Shown here: piece by piece, positions 8,973-16,458 of the stretch
How the letters are laid out: each line of letters begins with the position of its first letter
How positions within the stretch are numbered: the first letter of the stretch is position 1
NCBI GenBank assembly: GCA_040391535.1
Contig: JBEBXQ010000048.1
Span: 1-29,680, forward strand
Direction of reading: 5' to 3'
Source of the DNA: JBEBXQ01 sp040391535
Lineage (GTDB): Bacteria > Bacteroidota > Bacteroidia > Cytophagales > Spirosomataceae
DNA: 29,680 nucleotides
Program-made: the position numbers and the translations under genes
The notes under the pieces: model-generated
Told to the model about the DNA's origin: nothing
Seen by the model: only the letters and a program-made list of their open reading frames with translations
The model's database searches: none

Positions 8973-10047
8973 CGTTACTAAGAGCTTTCTTCCCGACAAA
9001 GAAGATTATATAAAATACGTAGGTCAGATATGGGATAATGTACAGCTGACCAACAATGGCCCGCTGTTACAGGAACTGGAACAAAAACTGAACGCATTTC
9101 TGGGGATCGATAACCTGTTATTCTGCTCCAATGGTACTGTTGTGTTACAGATTGCGCTGAAAGCTTTTGATATAACAGGGGAAGTCATCACTACTCCTTT
9201 TTCTTATTGTGCCACGTCCAATGCCATTTTGTGGTCGGCCTGCAAACCGGTTTTTGTGGATATTGACCCGGATAATTTCAATATTAATCCGGATCTGATA
9301 GAAGCCGCTATAACACCGGCAACACAGGCCATACTTGCTACACACGTTTACGGAAATCCCTGTGACGTAGAGAAAATTCAGGCCATTGCCGAAAAATACA
9401 ACCTGAAAGTAATTTATGATGGTGCGCACGCATTTGGTGTAAAGCTGAACGGAAGATCTGTTTTTTCGTATGGAGACATCAGTACCTGCAGTTTTCATGC
9501 CACCAAGGTATTTCACACCACAGAAGGAGGGGCGCTGATAACCAACACTCCCACTGCAAGCCGGTCTGAGCTCAACCTTTTGAGAGCCTTCGGGCATCAG
9601 GGGGATGAAAATTATTATACGGCTGGTATTAACGGAAAGAATTCAGAATTTCACGCAGCGATGGGCTTATGCAATCTGCCTCATGTACCTGATATTATTG
9701 CCGCCAGAAAAACAATCACCCGTCGCTATGACCAGCAGCTAAACTGGGCACTTCTCAAAAGACCGGCAAAAGCAGACGGACTCGAATATAATTATGCCTA
9801 TTATCCGGTAGTGTTCAGTGATGAACATGCCATGCGAAAAGTCCAGGCGGCCCTCAATAGCCGGGATATTTACCCGCGAAGATATTTTTATCCGTCATTG
9901 AACACACTTCCGTTTATGCCGGAGTACTACGCCTGTCCGGTTTCTGAAGCGACGGCATCCAAAGTTTTGTGCTTACCTTTGTATGTCGACTTATCTTTGG
10001 AAGATGTTGACATCATCAGCCAAATTATCAATGAAAATTTAGCCTGA
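8965..10047 (+). CDS. PLP-dependent sugar aminotransferase (DegT/DnrJ/EryC1/StrS family, VioA-like)
   Basis: Probably transfers an amino group to a nucleotide-linked keto-sugar to make an amino-deoxy sugar in the cytosol. The 360-aa sequence has the family hallmarks: the PLP lysine K181 in SFHATKVF followed by TTEGG, the pyridine-ring aspartate D152 in YDGAHAFG, the SNGT phosphate-side motif at 55-58 and TPFSYCAT at 77-84. The N-terminal LTNNGP segment, GEVITTPFS and YDGAHAFGVK resemble VioA-type enzymes that make dTDP-4-amino-4,6-dideoxyglucose, but the substrate is only a guess from pattern recall. No sugar 4,6-dehydratase or nucleotidyltransferase is present in the window, so its substrate must come from elsewhere. 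The start overlaps wzt by 8 nt. The stop codon lies inside a small hairpin (10042-10060). Confidence 0.9.
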   Translation: MINVTKSFLPDKEDYIKYVGQIWDNVQLTNNGPLLQELEQKLNAFLGIDNLLFCSNGTVVLQIALKAFDITGEVITTPFSYCATSNAILWSACKPVFVDIDPDNFNINPDLIEAAITPATQAILATHVYGNPCDVEKIQAIAEKYNLKVIYDGAHAFGVKLNGRSVFSYGDISTCSFHATKVFHTTEGGALITNTPTASRSELNLLRAFGHQGDENYYTAGINGKNSEFHAAMGLCNLPHVPDIIAARKTITRRYDQQLNWALLKRPAKADGLEYNYAYYPVVFSDEHAMRKVQAALNSRDIYPRRYFYPSLNTLPFMPEYYACPVSEATASKVLCLPLYVDLSLEDVDIISQIINENLA

Positions 10048-10060
10048 ACCGTTTTCAGGC
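10042..10060 (+). other. Small stem-loop over the aminotransferase stop codon
   Basis: GCCTGAA (10042-10048) pairs perfectly with TTCAGGC (10054-10060) around a 5-nt loop. The TGA stop codon lies in the left arm. No T-run follows, so it is not a standard terminator; a 3'-end stabiliser or processing hairpin between genes is possible. Confidence 0.4.
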
Positions 10061-10075
10061 TTCCATCATTCTATC

Positions 10076-12103
10076 ATGACGCTACTTTATTGGTTATTTT
10101 TCGCAGGGTTTATTTATTGTACAGGGCAGGTGGCCAAAAGAGTCGCTAATCCTTCCCTTACTGAATGGATTCTTGTAAGTTTCCTGATGTTTGTCGGTTC
10201 AGTGATACCTGCCGGGTTTGTACTATCAGGTTTATCGCTTACCGCCTCGGTATGGGCGTGGATAACAGCTACCTTTCTGGCACTTTTAATCAATTATCTG
10301 CTATGGAGTAAATTGGCCTCCCCACCCTACTATTCTGTCAGATGGCTGATAACAAACCGGTTTCATACATTACAAAGCTGGTTTAAAGGACTCAGCATTT
10401 ATCTGAAATTTATTTATTCCAGTATGTTTATCACGCTGGCTGTCATCGGGATCACCAATTTATTGCTGGTCATGTTTACAGTACCCAATGAATGGGATAG
10501 CATGACGGGCCATCTGAACAGGGTCATCCGTTATATTCAACACGGGACCATGGCGCATTTCGGAGGCACCAACTGGAATATGGATACGTATCCCAAAAGT
10601 GTTACCACGATCCAGATTTATTCCTACCTCATTACCGGCAACACCGAAAACGCGATGAAACTGATTCATCACCTCTCCTATTGGATCACGCTGGTATCGG
10701 TCTTCGGTGTTTCACAACGCATTGCGCGTAATCTTTCTGCCAGCATTTTCTGTGCCCTGGCCTTCAGCCTGTTTCTTGATTTCCTTATGCAGGCAATTAC
10801 TACCGAAACAGATATTGTTCTGACAGCCTATCTGAGTTGTGTTTTATACTTTTTGTTTTCGTTTCACAGTACAAAAAACAATGTATATCTGTACCTGACC
10901 GGCCTGGCGTTTGGTGTTACCTACGGCCATAAAGTAACTTTCACCTTACTGCTTCCCGCCGTATTTATGGTGATGGTATATACCGTATTTCTTTCGCCTG
11001 ACCGTAAAGTGTTTTTCGACCGGGTTTTAAAACTTGGAACTGCGATTGTACTTTCAATGCTGATATATACACTTCCCAGTGGTTATATCCGGAATCTCCA
11101 GGTATTCGGACACCCCATAGGCCCGCCCACCGCTTTGAAGCATCAATCCGTAGAACGTGCCGGCTCCCTGGACAATCTGTTAAAACAAGGCACAAGAAAT
11201 GTATTCCGGTATGGTATAGATTTTGCCAATCTGGACGGTCTTCGGAATGCGCAGTGGGGATATGATATTAATACAACTATCCGAAAACCCCTGATTTATC
11301 TTGAAGATAAACTGAATTTACGGCTGATAGATGAAACGGATTTCACTATCGTCCCCTTTACATTCCAGCGGCGGTTCGACTACTATAATGCCAATCCTTA
11401 CTGGGGTGTTTTTGGTTTCGCCCTGATCTGGCCGCTGATTATTCTGGTGTTTCTACGGATTATTAATTCAAAAGTGCATTGGTTCCTGGCAGCAGGTATT
11501 TTATTGCACTATCTGGCGATCTGTTATTCAGCAGCCTACGATCCGTTTAAAGGAAGATATTTTATAGAAACAGGCATGTTTGCTTCGTTTTTTCTGCTAT
11601 TACTGTTTACCCATCATAAAATTTCCATTCTCAAACCCTACCGCTGGTTATGGAAAGGATATGTCGGGCTCATCGTCATTATAGCCTGTATTTCAGGCGT
11701 TATGTCTGTTTATCTGAATATCAGGAGTCTGCCGATTGCCGCATATGGCCACCCTTCCGCTTTTACGGCCGACAGAATGTATATGCAGATGTTTGCACGG
11801 CCCGACAGCTACCCGGCTTATGCCCGGTTTGATTCCATTGTACCCCAGGACGCCACTGTAGCGCTGGGCACCATCAATGATGATTTTGAATATCCGCTTT
11901 ACGGTAAAGACCTCACCCGAAAACTCATTACGATCAATCCATTTGAAAAAGGAGTGCAGCCTGTACCGGCAGAAGCTGATTATCTCTTTTTCGCAAAGAG
12001 TGTTATTGAACCGGTCCCGGGTGATATCAGGCTCGGAAGTGACACCACTATGACCGGCCTTATCGTTAAAGGAGAAGATTACTATCTGAGAAAATTAAAA
12101 TAA
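10076..12103 (+). CDS. Polytopic GT-C-like membrane glycosyltransferase
   Basis: A 675-aa inner-membrane protein with many hydrophobic segments spread over residues 1 to about 560 and a soluble C-terminal part (about 575-675). After the first helices an external loop carries NEWDSMTGHLNRV (139-150, with acidic D141), placed like the catalytic aspartate loop of GT-C enzymes such as ArnT and PMT. Similar WDSMT-H motifs occur in Bacteroidota membrane proteins annotated as GT39-like. GT-C enzymes use polyprenyl-phosphate sugars and act on the periplasmic face, so this protein may add a side-chain sugar after export. Donor and acceptor are unknown, and no polyprenyl-phosphate sugar synthase is visible here. 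It sits between the aminotransferase and the WbqC-like gene, which links it loosely to the amino sugar. Confidence 0.7.
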   Translation: MTLLYWLFFAGFIYCTGQVAKRVANPSLTEWILVSFLMFVGSVIPAGFVLSGLSLTASVWAWITATFLALLINYLLWSKLASPPYYSVRWLITNRFHTLQSWFKGLSIYLKFIYSSMFITLAVIGITNLLLVMFTVPNEWDSMTGHLNRVIRYIQHGTMAHFGGTNWNMDTYPKSVTTIQIYSYLITGNTENAMKLIHHLSYWITLVSVFGVSQRIARNLSASIFCALAFSLFLDFLMQAITTETDIVLTAYLSCVLYFLFSFHSTKNNVYLYLTGLAFGVTYGHKVTFTLLLPAVFMVMVYTVFLSPDRKVFFDRVLKLGTAIVLSMLIYTLPSGYIRNLQVFGHPIGPPTALKHQSVERAGSLDNLLKQGTRNVFRYGIDFANLDGLRNAQWGYDINTTIRKPLIYLEDKLNLRLIDETDFTIVPFTFQRRFDYYNANPYWGVFGFALIWPLIILVFLRIINSKVHWFLAAGILLHYLAICYSAAYDPFKGRYFIETGMFASFFLLLLFTHHKISILKPYRWLWKGYVGLIVIIACISGVMSVYLNIRSLPIAAYGHPSAFTADRMYMQMFARPDSYPAYARFDSIVPQDATVALGTINDDFEYPLYGKDLTRKLITINPFEKGVQPVPAEADYLFFAKSVIEPVPGDIRLGSDTTMTGLIVKGEDYYLRKLK

Positions 12104-12106
12104 ACA

Positions 12107-12120
12107 ACCCGCTTCCGGGT
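12107..12120 (+). other. Small stem-loop after the GT-C gene
   Basis: ACCCG-CTTC-CGGGT begins 3 nt after the TAA stop. A 5-bp GC-rich stem closes a tetraloop, with no T-run. Like the hairpin at 10042-10060, it sits directly at a gene end inside the operon. Confidence 0.35.
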
Positions 12121-12133
12121 AAACTGACTGCTT

Positions 12134-12832
12134 ATGAAACTGGCCATTATGCAGCCTTATTTCCTGCCATACCTCGGCTATTTTCAGCTGATCAATGCTG
12201 TTGATAAATTCGTCATTTATGATGATGTTAATTATATCAACAAAGGATGGATCAACCGAAACGCAATTCTGGCAGGAGGTAAAGCGCAGTTATTTTCCAT
12301 ACCTCTTAAAGACGCCAGTCAGAACCGGCTGATAAGAGATATTGAACTGTCTGATGATACTGTCTGGAAAAAGAAACTTTTGAAAAGTATCCGTCAGAGT
12401 TATCAGAAAGCACCCTATTTTGAGGCTGTATTCCCCATTATAGACCGTGTAATAAATTATGAAGCCAAAAACATTTCTGATCTGAACAGAAACGGTATAT
12501 TTGAAGTAAATAATTACCTCGGGATAAAAACAACGGTGATTGTGCATTCGGATATTTACCAGAACACACATCTGAAAGCGCAAAACCGGATTCTGGATAT
12601 TTGCAGACAGGAAAATGCCCGGACTTATATAAATCCGTCAGGTGGTATGGAATTGTATGATCGGAATGTATTTGAAGAGGCAGGCATTCATCTGTTTTTT
12701 ATAAAAGCCGGTTTACCTGCATATCCTCAGAACAGCCCGGAATTTATTGCCGGGTTGTCAGTCACTGACGTTCTGATGTATAATTCGATAGAAAATATTC
12801 ACATCATGTTAAACGCATACGAATTGGTATAA
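12134..12832 (+). CDS. WbqC-family protein
   Basis: A 232-aa soluble protein with the N-terminal signature of the WbqC family: MQPYFLPYLGYFQLI (6-20), then DKFVIYDDVNY and KGWINRN (about 24-43). The family is widespread in O-antigen and capsule loci and often stands next to DegT aminotransferases. Its reaction is not firmly established; a role in modifying an amino sugar, for example adding an acyl or amino-acid group, is suggested mainly by gene neighbourhood. Here it lies between the VioA-like aminotransferase/GT-C pair and a PglD-like acyltransferase whose ATG comes 1 nt after this stop codon, so the two are probably translated together. ATG start; no membrane segment or signal peptide. 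Confidence 0.85.
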   Translation: MKLAIMQPYFLPYLGYFQLINAVDKFVIYDDVNYINKGWINRNAILAGGKAQLFSIPLKDASQNRLIRDIELSDDTVWKKKLLKSIRQSYQKAPYFEAVFPIIDRVINYEAKNISDLNRNGIFEVNNYLGIKTTVIVHSDIYQNTHLKAQNRILDICRQENARTYINPSGGMELYDRNVFEEAGIHLFFIKAGLPAYPQNSPEFIAGLSVTDVLMYNSIENIHIMLNAYELV

Positions 12833-12833
12833 T

Positions 12834-13493
12834 ATGGCGAAAGTAATTGTTTTTGGCATTGCAGATACAGCCGAACTGGCACACTTTTATTTGCAGAATG
12901 ATTCTGAACATGAAGTAGTGGCTTTTACAGTCAATAAAGAGTTTATGGAGGCCGGGCAATTCAGGGGTCTGCCGTTGGTAGCCTTTGAAGATGTGGAGAA
13001 ACTATTTCCCCCGGAGGAATATGCGTTCTTCGCCCCCATGACAGCCCGTAATATGAACAGAAACCGTGAAAAGATATATCTGGAAGCAAAGACCAAAGGA
13101 TATAGCTTTATTTCTTACATCAGCTCAAAAGCTACGGTTTTTGACCGGTCTGTGGTCGGTGAAAACTGTTTTATACTCGAAGACAATACTATCCAGCCTT
13201 TTACAACAATCGGCAATAATGTTGTGTTGTGGAGCGGTAATCATATCGGCCATCACGGGAACATCAAAGACCATGTTTTTTTTACCTCACATGTGGTCAT
13301 GTCGGGGCATTGTGAAATCGAGTCCTATTCTTTTTTTGGTGTAAACAGTACAGTTCGTGATTATACACACATTGCCCGGGGCACACTGGTAGGCATGGCT
13401 TCTGCTATCACAAAGGATACCGAAGAATGGGGTATTTATATCGGGAACCCTTCTAAAAAAGTGCCCGGAAAGCTTAGCTACGAAGCCTATTAA
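12834..13493 (+). CDS. PglD/NeuD-like sugar acyltransferase (left-handed beta-helix)
   Basis: Probably acylates a sugar, most likely the amino group made by the aminotransferase upstream. The 219-aa protein has the two-part build of PglD/NeuD/PerB enzymes: an N-terminal Rossmann-like nucleotide-sugar-binding unit (VIVFGIADTAELA at 4-16) and a hexapeptide-repeat beta-helix from about 97 to 195. The paired histidines H140-H141 in GNHIGHHG are at the place where the family has its catalytic base. N-acetylation versus N-formylation or O-acylation cannot be decided from sequence; adjacency to the aminotransferase and WbqC gene favours N-acylation. ATG start. Confidence 0.85.
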   Translation: MAKVIVFGIADTAELAHFYLQNDSEHEVVAFTVNKEFMEAGQFRGLPLVAFEDVEKLFPPEEYAFFAPMTARNMNRNREKIYLEAKTKGYSFISYISSKATVFDRSVVGENCFILEDNTIQPFTTIGNNVVLWSGNHIGHHGNIKDHVFFTSHVVMSGHCEIESYSFFGVNSTVRDYTHIARGTLVGMASAITKDTEEWGIYIGNPSKKVPGKLSYEAY

Positions 13494-13522
13494 TATTAAC
13501 GATGAATCAAGAATGAGGGGTA

Positions 13523-14731
13523 ATGACAAGAAAAGTATTATTTATCAGTCACGATGCTAACAGGGCGGGAAGCCAGTTACTGCTACTCCAGTTATTAAAA
13601 CACCTGAAAGCCCGGCAAGTGCCCATGCATCTGCTCCTGGCCGAAGGTGGTGTACTGGAAAGTGAATTCAGAAAAGTTACAGACATTACATTTGTTCAGT
13701 CAAGGAAACAAAATGGCCGGGCAAGAAATATTTTCCAGAAAGTTATTGGCAACCTTACCGGAAACACAGCGCGGCAGCAGGATAATCATGATTTCCAGAG
13801 GGAAATAGAAAGCCTGAACCCGGGACTGGTTTTTGTTAATTCCATAGCCAACGCCGAGTTATATCATAACCGGCTGGCTTTTCTTCATCACGTACCCATG
13901 GTACTGTTTGCGCATGAGCTGGAAATGTCAGCTAATCTGTATGCTCCGGAGGAACATTTGTCTTTTTTGCTACAAAAATCAAGTCATTTAATTGCCGTTT
14001 CTAACGCTGTTACACAATATTACACCAGCCATTTCCGCTATCCTGAAAACCAGGTAAGTACTTTTACGTTAATTGATCACGACTTTGTCGATCAACGTAT
14101 TTCCAATGCAAACCAGCAATTGCTTCATACTGAATTTAACATTCCGGAGGATGCTATTATCATAGGAGGATGTGGGAATGCCGAATGGCGGAAAGGAAAC
14201 GACCTTTTCAACTGGATTGCCTTTGAAACCCTCAGTAAAAGTTCACCCCTCCCGGTCTACTTCGTGTGGGTAGGTGTTGGGAAACAACATGAAATTCATG
14301 ATCTGGTCAGAGATGATATCCGCAGAATGGGCCTCGAAGATAAGATTATACTGATTCCCCCTGTTTCGAATGCCATGGACTATATCAGCAGGTTTGATAT
14401 CTTTTTGCTTTCGTCCCGGGAAGATCCTTACCCGCTGGTGGTAACGGAAGCCGCCTTAAATGAAACCCCCATTGTGTGTTTTGAAAATGCAGGCGGCGCT
14501 CCTGAGCTTATAGAAACAGATGCGGGGTTTGTGGTGCCGTTTATGAGTGTTTCAGCAGCATCCGATGCCATTATGAAATTAGTTGTTGATCCTGCTTTAA
14601 GAGATTCTATGGGACAAAAAGCCCGTAAAAAAGTACTTTCAAGACACAACACACCTAAAAGTATAGAAAAAATCAAGGCAATTATTCAGCAATATCTTGC
14701 ATTGCCTGTCTCAGAAAAATCAGGACAATGA
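13523..14731 (+). CDS. Glycosyltransferase family 4
   Basis: A 402-aa GT-B-fold transferase that should add a sugar from a nucleotide donor to the growing lipid-linked glycan on the cytoplasmic side. The N-terminal domain (1 to about 200) binds acceptor and the C-terminal domain (about 205-395) binds donor. The donor site has EWRKGNDLF (221-229) and SREDPYPLVVTEA (298-310), where D301 and E309 form the acidic pair of the EX7E motif. E at the first position is replaced by D but preceded by E300, a pattern shared by many GT4 members. ATG start; a purine-rich GAGGGGTA lies just upstream, which is unusual here. It overlaps the next gene by 4 nt (ATGA). Confidence 0.9.
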   Translation: MTRKVLFISHDANRAGSQLLLLQLLKHLKARQVPMHLLLAEGGVLESEFRKVTDITFVQSRKQNGRARNIFQKVIGNLTGNTARQQDNHDFQREIESLNPGLVFVNSIANAELYHNRLAFLHHVPMVLFAHELEMSANLYAPEEHLSFLLQKSSHLIAVSNAVTQYYTSHFRYPENQVSTFTLIDHDFVDQRISNANQQLLHTEFNIPEDAIIIGGCGNAEWRKGNDLFNWIAFETLSKSSPLPVYFVWVGVGKQHEIHDLVRDDIRRMGLEDKIILIPPVSNAMDYISRFDIFLLSSREDPYPLVVTEAALNETPIVCFENAGGAPELIETDAGFVVPFMSVSAASDAIMKLVVDPALRDSMGQKARKKVLSRHNTPKSIEKIKAIIQQYLALPVSEKSGQ

Positions 14732-15714
14732 CCACCATCGCATTCACTATCTGCTCTATAAATTATCTTGCTCAGGCCCGTACTTTAGGACAGTCTCTCA
14801 AACGGACCAATCCTGACATACAATTTTTTATAGGACTGGTAGATATACTGGAAGGGGTACAGCTTCAGAAAGAATATGTTTCGGAGTTCCCCATGATTGA
14901 AATAGATAAAATCGGAATTTCAGGTTTTCAGGAAATGTGCAGGAGATATAACATAACCGAACTAAATACGGCTGTTAAACCTTTCTATTTCACCTATTTC
15001 CTTAATCAATACCCCAAAGCCCGGAACGTTATCTATTTTGATCCTGATATCATTATTTATCAGCCATTGGATGAGCTGCTTAACCGTCTTGAGCAATACC
15101 CGGCCGTAGTGACACCACATATCTGTACACCCATTGAGGACCGGCTGACACCCAACGAGCTGCACCACCTGAATACGGGAATTTACAATCTGGGATTTGT
15201 TGCTTTCCGCAGAAAACCGGAAACTCTTCAATTTATCCAATGGTGGGAAGAAAAGCTCCGGTATGAATGCCTGATCGATTTATGTGACGGACTTTTTGTT
15301 GATCAGAACTGGATGAATTTCCTGCCGGTTTTTGTTCCGGAAACTTATATTGAAAAACGTCCCGGGTATAATATGGCCTATTGGAACGTGCATGAGAGAA
15401 TTGTGAATCAAAAGAACGGCAAATTTTACGTTAATGACCGATACCCGCTTATTTTCTTCCATTACAGTGGTTATGATCCGGGAAAACCTGAAATACTTTC
15501 CAAATATCAGGATCGGTTCGAATTGAAAAACCGGAAAGACCTGCACGCAGTATTCGATTATTATAAAGATCAGCTGATCCGGAACGGAAATGCATATTAC
15601 CGTCGTTTTCCATGTGCTTATATTAAACCTGAAAAAATATACCGGTACCAGCGCGTCAGAAAGCTGCTGAAATTTCCCTTTGAATTGATTGCAAAAAAAG
15701 CAGATACTTTCTGA
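14728..15714 (+). CDS. GT-A-fold nucleotide-diphospho-sugar transferase, DxD intact
   Basis: A 328-aa cytosolic protein of the GT8-like group often found in polysaccharide loci. FTICSINYLAQARTLGQSL opens the fold. The metal and donor site YFDPDIII has the DxD at 105-107. A later conserved block, DLCDGLFVDQNWMN (184-197), and the FFHYSGYD segment (243-250) complete the active-site pattern. It likely transfers one sugar to the glycan; donor and linkage are unknown. It is clearly homologous to the protein at 16459-17415, which has the same blocks in the same order but no DxD. It overlaps the GT4 gene upstream by 4 nt and ends 6 nt before the DUF5672-like gene. Confidence 0.82.
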   Translation: MTTIAFTICSINYLAQARTLGQSLKRTNPDIQFFIGLVDILEGVQLQKEYVSEFPMIEIDKIGISGFQEMCRRYNITELNTAVKPFYFTYFLNQYPKARNVIYFDPDIIIYQPLDELLNRLEQYPAVVTPHICTPIEDRLTPNELHHLNTGIYNLGFVAFRRKPETLQFIQWWEEKLRYECLIDLCDGLFVDQNWMNFLPVFVPETYIEKRPGYNMAYWNVHERIVNQKNGKFYVNDRYPLIFFHYSGYDPGKPEILSKYQDRFELKNRKDLHAVFDYYKDQLIRNGNAYYRRFPCAYIKPEKIYRYQRVRKLLKFPFELIAKKADTF

Positions 15715-15720
15715 TCGCTT

Positions 15721-16458
15721 ATGAAACAGCTTGTGAGCGTAATAGTACCTGTATGGAACCATGAGGGCAATCAGAAGAGTGAATTCCCTTCAAAAGCGTT
15801 ATCACTGTCACTGGACATGCTCCGGCATTTTGATATAATATGGGTAACCGGACAAAACAACGCCTTGCCTGAATGGACAAACCAGTATCAGGGGACAGTA
15901 ACCTACCGGTTTGAAGACCCGTATTTTTCTGGGCCTGATACATTTACCAGACTGCTGCTAAGTAGTAAATTTTATGACCGTTTTGATTGGTGTGAGTTTG
16001 TATTTATTCTTGATTATCAGACTATAATACTGAAAAATGAATTATTTTACTGGTGCAAGCAAGGGTATGATTACATCCAGCCGGCTCGTCTGCAAACCCA
16101 CAGCCTGTTAAAAAGCTATTTTAAGAGCAGCTCTGTTACAGTACCTGACACGGATTACCAGGGCTTCACTTCCCTGCGCCGTGTTGACCGGTCCCTGAAA
16201 GCCTCTCAAAAATATGCAGGCAAAGCGTTATCATACTGTAATGTAAAAGAAAACAGGCCCCTCAGCGACTGGAATTTCTGGGAAATGAATACGCATCCCT
16301 GGAAATCAGACATAAGAATTCCGACACCAGTCAACAGAAACCGATTCGGACGCTTTTCGAAGGAGGTCAGCCCGCAGGATATTGAAAAAAAGAACATTTT
16401 CGTAGTAACCGATGTGACCGACCATCAGACAGCTGCGTGGAATTTAATAGCAGAATAA
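15721..16458 (+). CDS. Divergent DUF5672-like protein (putative glycosyltransferase)
   Basis: A 245-aa protein whose middle matches the DUF5672 pattern seen in polysaccharide loci: FEDPYFSGPDTFTRLLLSS (64-82), then FDWCEFVFILDYQTIILKN and ELFYWCKQGYDYI (88-119). As I recall the family, the core reads YQLD before the hydrophobic strand; here the aligned residues read LDYQ, so the acidic residue is displaced by two places. The usual G-G-F-S-L-R block appears as YQGFTSLRR (146-154). These changes suggest altered or lost catalysis, but family membership comes from memory and needs a profile search. No membrane segments. It sits between two paralogous GT-A-like genes, and its stop codon directly abuts the next ATG (TAAATG). 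Confidence 0.65.
   Translation: MKQLVSVIVPVWNHEGNQKSEFPSKALSLSLDMLRHFDIIWVTGQNNALPEWTNQYQGTVTYRFEDPYFSGPDTFTRLLLSSKFYDRFDWCEFVFILDYQTIILKNELFYWCKQGYDYIQPARLQTHSLLKSYFKSSSVTVPDTDYQGFTSLRRVDRSLKASQKYAGKALSYCNVKENRPLSDWNFWEMNTHPWKSDIRIPTPVNRNRFGRFSKEVSPQDIEKKNIFVVTDVTDHQTAAWNLIAE

Noticed and set aside
13514..13522. Shine-Dalgarno-like GAGGGGTA before the GT4 gene at 13523
   Set aside because: Other genes in the window show no such motif, as expected for Bacteroidota, so one match is probably chance.
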